This document shows, piece by piece, positions 59,447-64,000 of a DNA stretch of 64,000 bases. The notes beneath the pieces are model-generated. The model did not search any database. It was given only the letters and a program-made list of their open reading frames with translations, and was not told the origin of the DNA. Numbering within the stretch: the stretch's first letter is position 1; every line of letters starts with the position of its first letter. The position numbers and the translations under genes are program-made. The stretch is from Hofstenia miamia (Eukaryota > Xenacoelomorpha > Acoela > Hofsteniidae), in contig CABFPE010000005.1 of the NCBI GenBank assembly GCA_900660155.1, forward strand, positions 3,964,524-4,028,523. The letters are read 5' to 3'.

Positions 59447-60111
59447 TTAAAATTAGACAATTAGCTCACTATTGTGAGGCTCTTTAAAACATATTTAACA
59501 GAAATTTTAATATTTATGTTATTCAAATACATGATTTTTAGCCAGTTTCATCCCTTCTTTTAGATTACTTAAACGATAAAGATAGAATAAATTTGAAAAA
59601 TTGTTATAGATGGATAAAGCCACTAAAATATGTGCAATTATTTATTTCAGAAAAAATGAATTTTTCATTTGATGATTATACTTTGAGCTAATATATCTAA
59701 ATTGTGCAACGATCTATGTGTAAATCGTTTCACTCTAATTTGTAAATGAACATAAACTTATGGAAAGCCTCACCAAAATCCTAATACCGGACATAATACT
59801 TTCAAAGCATGACAACTTTAAGCGGTTATCATTGTATTCTGAAATTGGAAGGCGATCATCATTAATGATGTACCATATTCTAGTGACGCTTTAAAAACAC
59901 TGCGGTATCATGAGCATCTTTACAAAGCTCCAAAATTGATATAGTTTTTTCATTAAAAATGTTGATAGCATAAGAAACTTTTTGTTTAAAAAGTGAGGTA
60001 AGAAAACTAGAAAATTGAGTTTTGAGAGCTTTTGCTTGATTTGCCATACATACCAATTAATGAACAGATGTAGTAATTGACAGCCCATATTATAGACCGC
60101 TACTATTATTA

Positions 60112-60160
60112 TTAACACTAGAAACGCGAGAATAGGTCAAAATGACAAACATTTTCTGCT
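60112..60160 (+). mobile_element. Second piggyBac-type left end
   Basis: TTAA at 60112-60115 followed by CACTAGAAACGCGAGA and GGTCAAAATGAC. It shares CACTAGAA..CGC.AGA with the neighbouring element's terminal repeat and the subterminal TCAAAATGAC. The matching right end was not found, so it is a truncated or solo end. Confidence 0.5.
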
Positions 60161-60423
60161 TGCTCTATGGCGATCAGCTGTACTGACATTTCGTCAACCA
60201 ATAAATGACAAATAATTGTTGTTCCAGAGAGTTTATCAAACACCGCATTGGTTCTTATAAGAAGGCTTTGATTACATTAAGACAATCTTTATTGATTCCA
60301 GGTGTTCCTGATCTCCCAAAAATTTTTTGGAATGGCGGCATTTGGTAATTGCAGCATTTATATTTGTACCCTTTGATTACAGTCTTCCGCCGTTTATTGT
60401 TCGCCTTATTTCAGTTTTTCGGC

Positions 60424-60684
60424 TTACCTCACCATTTCTGTCCGGAGACTTTGAAACATATTGTAGCAACTTCTACTACGCAAGTATAAGGAAAAGGCAT
60501 GCTTTATTTTGAGTGAATAATGGTGGCCATGTTGCATAATCAATGCAAGTTTGTTTACCATTGCTCTTAGCTCAGAATCCATTAGAGAGATAAATTGTGT
60601 ACTGAATACTATTGCATCGAGTTGACTATAACGCTTCAACTTTGCTCCAAAGTCTAAGAATGTGTCACTGTCACCAAAGTACAA
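60424..60684 (-). pseudogene. Coding-like fragment, possibly DNAAF3-related, low confidence
   Basis: Minus-strand open frame without an ATG at its start. The first half (YFGDSDTFL...LKRYSQLDAIVFS and SLMDSELRAMV) is well-formed and weakly resembles the FDxVYFSNSMVHxLxPEL region of the dynein assembly factor DNAAF3. The second half looks degenerate, and the frame ends near a GTGAGGTAAGC that could serve as a splice donor. No other exon was found. It may instead belong to the surrounding transposon debris. The resemblance is from memory and weak. Confidence 0.2.
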
Positions 60685-61348
60685 TATTTGTGTGATGTGT
60701 TTTTTGCAAATATGCCGTACTCAATATATAACGTTAAGGCAGAACAAGTTATAAAGCAAGTTTTGAAAATTAAACAAATCAAATGCTTTGTATATGGAAA
60801 TTATCATCACGTATCAATACAACCATCTAGCCGGCCCACAACATGTCCGATGGTGTTTCTGAATCAGTTTCATAAAATTGTAGCTTGAGCATGAAGTTTA
60901 CTGTCTCTGCCCCGTATAATTAGTCTATGGCTTTGGATATCAATTATGTATCAACTGATGATGAAATAATGTAAGTATACATGCCTGATATGGGAAAAGA
61001 AACGAGTTTAAAAATCAAAACGATTTATTGAGCTTTGATATATCTTTTGAATCTTGGTTAGGGTTAGCAAATGTCGGTGCACTAGAAACTGGTTACTAGT
61101 AACTCATCAGTAAGACCGACTAAATATGCAAAATGCATCAAAAGGGCTTTTTCATATTATTGTATATGCAATAAAAACCCAATTTAACACTTTCGCTGCT
61201 TCCTTAAAATTCGAAATTCTTTCTGTATGCCACTTGTTTTTTTACTGAAATAAAGCAAAAACTGCAGCAAGACCTAGCCAAACTACAAAGGTTTTCAGAA
61301 TCTGTCAATTAAGGACTTTGTTGAGTATTCTCGTGAAGAGCGCTTGCT

Positions 61349-61483
61349 ATGGCACACAGTCCAGTAGTATCCTGTGAAGTGGAGCGGGTATTCAGCCAGT
61401 ATAATGCATTTTTCAGAAACAATAGCATCAGTATGACAACGGAAAACATTTATTATCATTGCGTGATTTACATGAACAATTGA
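61349..61483 (+). pseudogene. hAT transposase C-terminal dimerisation fragment
   Basis: Plus-strand frame of 44 codons ending at TGA 61481: AHSPVVSCEVERVFSQYNAF followed by RNN.ISMTTENIYYH, matching the hATC dimerisation motif (S.EVERSFS...ILTDRR..FT.ENL). The catalytic domain is not recognisable upstream. TATGCATAAATATAT-type sequence follows, as at the ends of related elements. Dead relic. Confidence 0.75.
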
Positions 61484-61595
61484 CATTCCATTGTATTTGT
61501 TTCGCTTTGTACATGGTTCAGTGATTTTGGTTATGCATAAATATATTTATTTTTGCATAAATAAGCTGTTTTCTTGCATATTTATGCGCATAATG

Positions 61596-61933
61596 CTGCA
61601 TTTCCACGAGTGCGCTACGGACACAAATTTACATACCTCACATTTGCTGTTTACACGGTAGTAGGTAAATGGTGGGAAATTGTCGTAGTGCTGCAACGAC
61701 ATCTAGCAACATACTATTTAATAATATTATATTTGTTCATAGCGAGAAAATAATTTACTTACCGTACCGTGCTCATGTGAACAGTCAACAATTTCTGGAC
61801 GCTACAGTGTAAACACTCCAAAAGCACGTTACGGCGACCTACTTAAAATTTCATTGTCCGTAGCGCTCGTGGAAACGCAGGTTACGGCGACCTACTTAAA
61901 ATTTCATTGTCCGTAGCGCTCGTGGAAACGCAG
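61596..61933. mobile_element. MITE with 25-bp inverted ends and an internal 53-bp tandem duplication
   Basis: Left end CTGCATTTCCACGAGTGCGC and right end, reverse-complemented, CTGCGTTTCCACGAGCGCTA form near-matching inverted repeats. CATAA occurs on both sides as a possible short target duplication. The right end is present twice because the 53 bp at 61828-61880 are repeated exactly at 61881-61933. It is inserted just downstream of the hAT relic. No ORF. Confidence 0.65.
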
Positions 61934-61989
61934 CATAAATCCGCCATTTTATTTTGCATATTTAATCGGCCCTACTCATTAGTAACTTA

Positions 61990-63898
61990 TTATAACCGTG
62001 GAAATCTGGTAAAGATGCACTGATATCCTCCATATCCCGTAATTATTGGGAAATTTGTTTTTCAAGTGCGTGTCACGTTTATTGTAGTTTATTGATATGT
62101 GAAGGCAGTGATACATACAAAAGCGAAAACGCAATATGATTGTTTTCCTTCCATTACTTTGCAACCGCATCAGTCACTTGAATAAAGGTGTTAATACTAA
62201 TCCCCGGTTTTCTCACATTAGTAGTAAGTACCAAATTATATCTGCATTTGAAGAATTTTATAACTATAATTACTTGAACTATTATATTTATGTTGCGCAT
62301 TAAAACTGAAATATACTATATTTCACGAAAAATAAATTTAATCAAGTCTGATTGTCGCAGCTAGGTAATTATAATAAACTAATAGCCTTAAGATGTTGAT
62401 ACATTATCAAACCCCTGATCAAACAAGCAATTAATTTTAAGTGTTCTGCAAAAATTTTGCGCCTATACATTATCAAACATTCGTTAAACAAGCCATTAGA
62501 CAAACGCCAAACATCTACTGGAACTTTTCGTTTATAGTTAACTAAACTGTGTCCCAGTTAATAAGTAAACCGGTTTATTAGGAAAATGAGGTAGCATGAT
62601 ATAAACACGAGTATAATTTCAAGTTTTGATTTTCATTTTTTATAATATGCACAAGATCCTAAACTATCTAATTCGAATTCGAGCCAAAACCATGGTATTT
62701 ACGCTATAATAAAACCCCAATTATTGATATAAAACTTTACTTATTAACTGCGACAGAGTTTAGTTTACATTAATTGGTGTGCTATGTTCATTTCTGATAC
62801 AATTTTTATTAAACATTTTTGTACTTACAGGATAATTAGTTTCTGTCAATAAATGTATAGTGGTTCACGTCTATTAATTGCTTTTGTGCATAAGCATGTG
62901 TACTCCGAGCAAAACATCCAAAATAGCATTTTAGCGTGTAATGAATTCGGAATTTCCTGTTAGATGGTTTAGTAACGTAAATAAACAATATTGATAGTGC
63001 ATTTTCATAAAGTAGCGTTCAGACACACAACTTTGTTCACAACTTTTTCGAATTTAATGAGGTTGTCAACAAAAAGTTGTATGTGTGAACGCAAAAAAAC
63101 TTTTTTGTGAACTTTTCAAAACAAATTCTGAGTGCTAGCATAAAGGATGATGTAATTTAATAAGCAGCTTATTCTGTATTTATTATTCCGGGGGAATGCA
63201 TGAATTCATTTATTTAACGCTAGAGTGCACGATCATTTTTTGGATGATCTATTTATTCACTAATTAATAAAAGCATGTGGTCGCTTGATAGCAAAACCCA
63301 ATTAATAGAGCTTGTGGAAGAAAGGCCCTGTTTGTGGAATTCGAGCTTCGAAAGTTATAAAAATACGCATTTAAGAACTAGCAAAAGAGGAAATTTACAA
63401 AATTTCCAAATTTAAATCTAATCCCTAGCAAATGTGAAGAAATTATTAACTAAGAATACTATAAGTTTTTTGCATTTGGCACCACTTATTTAAACCTAAA
63501 ACATCTTTAAGTGTCTTATTTTGCTTTAAAATGATATATTCTGTATATTTACATTGATAATATTTATTTACTTTAGTCGCAGAGATCAATGCAAAATTTA
63601 ATCGGCTAAGAACACAATTTTTAAAAGAATGGCGAAAGATACAAGATCATTGGAGTCGGGATGGGGTATAAATTATCTACTAAAGTGAATTATTTTTGTT
63701 TATAATCTTTCAGTAAACAGGGGGTTTCCTATTCAACATTGTTTTTATATCATTTGGCTTACGCTCCAATACCTAATTTTAATTATTTAAAAAAGCCTTA
63801 CATTCTCTATCAATTAAATTTCAGAGTTTCCACCTTAGGCCACAGTTAGACTAGTGATTGGTTCAAATGTGATCTGTCACACTTGAAAGAATTGCACG
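61990..63898. other. AT-rich DNA with one hairpin element
   Basis: Only the inverted-repeat structure at 63015-63092 (listed separately) is recognisable. A minus-strand frame at 61979-62170 has no family resemblance. Confidence 0.45.
63015..63092. repeat. Imperfect palindrome (fold-back or MITE)
   Basis: GCGTTCAGACACACAACTTT at 63015 is mirrored by the reverse complement of AAAGTTGTATGTGTGAACGC ending at 63092 with two mismatches. A second nested pair, GTTCACAAC and TTGTGAAC, extends the folding beyond to about 63115. Confidence 0.6.
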
Positions 63899-64000
63899 TC
63901 TAACCACCCGAGATAATTAGCGATGTGACGATCACAAGCAATTCGAACGCTCACGATTTCTTCGTGATCGTCACATCGCTAAGTATCTCGGGTGGTTAGA
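63899..64000. mobile_element. Palindromic MITE arms reaching the window edge
   Basis: Arms 63899-63935 and 63964-64000 are inverted copies of 37 bp with one mismatch, separated by 28 bp. The arm starts TCTAACCACCCGAGAT. The upstream GGCCACAGTTAGACTAG near 63838 looks like a related outer end. The element probably continues past the window. Confidence 0.7.

Noticed and set aside
59891..60118. Minus-strand frame considered as a piggyBac or hAT domain
   Set aside because: Resemblance to transposase helices was too weak and no catalytic residue could be placed.
1..64000. tRNA, rRNA or snRNA genes
   Set aside because: No cloverleaf-like or conserved RNA sequence was recognised by eye; a covariance-model scan was not possible.

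Overview
The window is nuclear DNA of an invertebrate animal. It is strongly AT-rich, very gene-poor, has a spliced homeobox gene, and is packed with eukaryotic transposon remains (Tc1/mariner, pogo, hAT, piggyBac, Helitron and a restriction-endonuclease-type LINE). Nothing visible fixes the phylum; cnidarian or AT-rich bilaterian would both fit. Six single-n positions (3802, 4274, 17938, 18757, 28683, 40199) look like contig joins, and several are flanked by duplicated sequence, so local order near them should be treated with care.

The one clear protein-coding gene is an Nkx2.1/TTF-1 (scarecrow-type) NK2 homeobox gene on the minus strand at 42424-43518, in two exons separated by a 204-bp phase-1 intron. 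It sits in a gene desert of about 42 kb on one side and 20 kb on the other. Within the desert, four islands of higher-complexity, less AT-rich sequence (about 31.8, 33.2, 35.5 and 39.2 kb, all on the 3' side of the gene) and the immediate upstream region carry clusters of homeodomain, NK2, Fox, T-box and TALE-like sites. They are candidate enhancers.

1-10.6 kb: AT-rich non-coding DNA with a small MITE, a Tc1 fragment between two n positions and scattered repeat ends. 10.6-12.7 kb: composite of a duplicated hAT-like end, a dead Tc1/mariner transposase (minus strand) and a large TATA/TACA microsatellite. 14.4-16.0 kb: decayed multi-domain transposon-like gene. 17.3-18.8 kb: nested MITEs, TA microsatellite and a pogo-type fragment. 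20.4-21.9 kb: inverted-repeat elements. 24.9-25.7 kb: 3' end of an R4/Dong-like retrotransposon inserted in a (TAA)n tract. 28.4-28.8 kb and 39.5-41.0 kb: two places where the assembly appears to have placed two haplotypes in series; the second exposes the empty and filled sites of a Helitron. 46.8-48.2 kb: nine identical 160-bp tandem units. 49-63 kb: hAT elements with 8-bp target duplications, a Tc1 relic, an internally deleted piggyBac with TTAA ends, a hAT C-terminal relic, further MITEs, and a near-perfect palindrome running into the window edge.

Apart from Nkx2.1 and its putative control elements, almost everything recognisable is mobile DNA, mostly dead. I did not recognise tRNA, rRNA or other RNA genes, and no CRISPR or operon-like structure is present.
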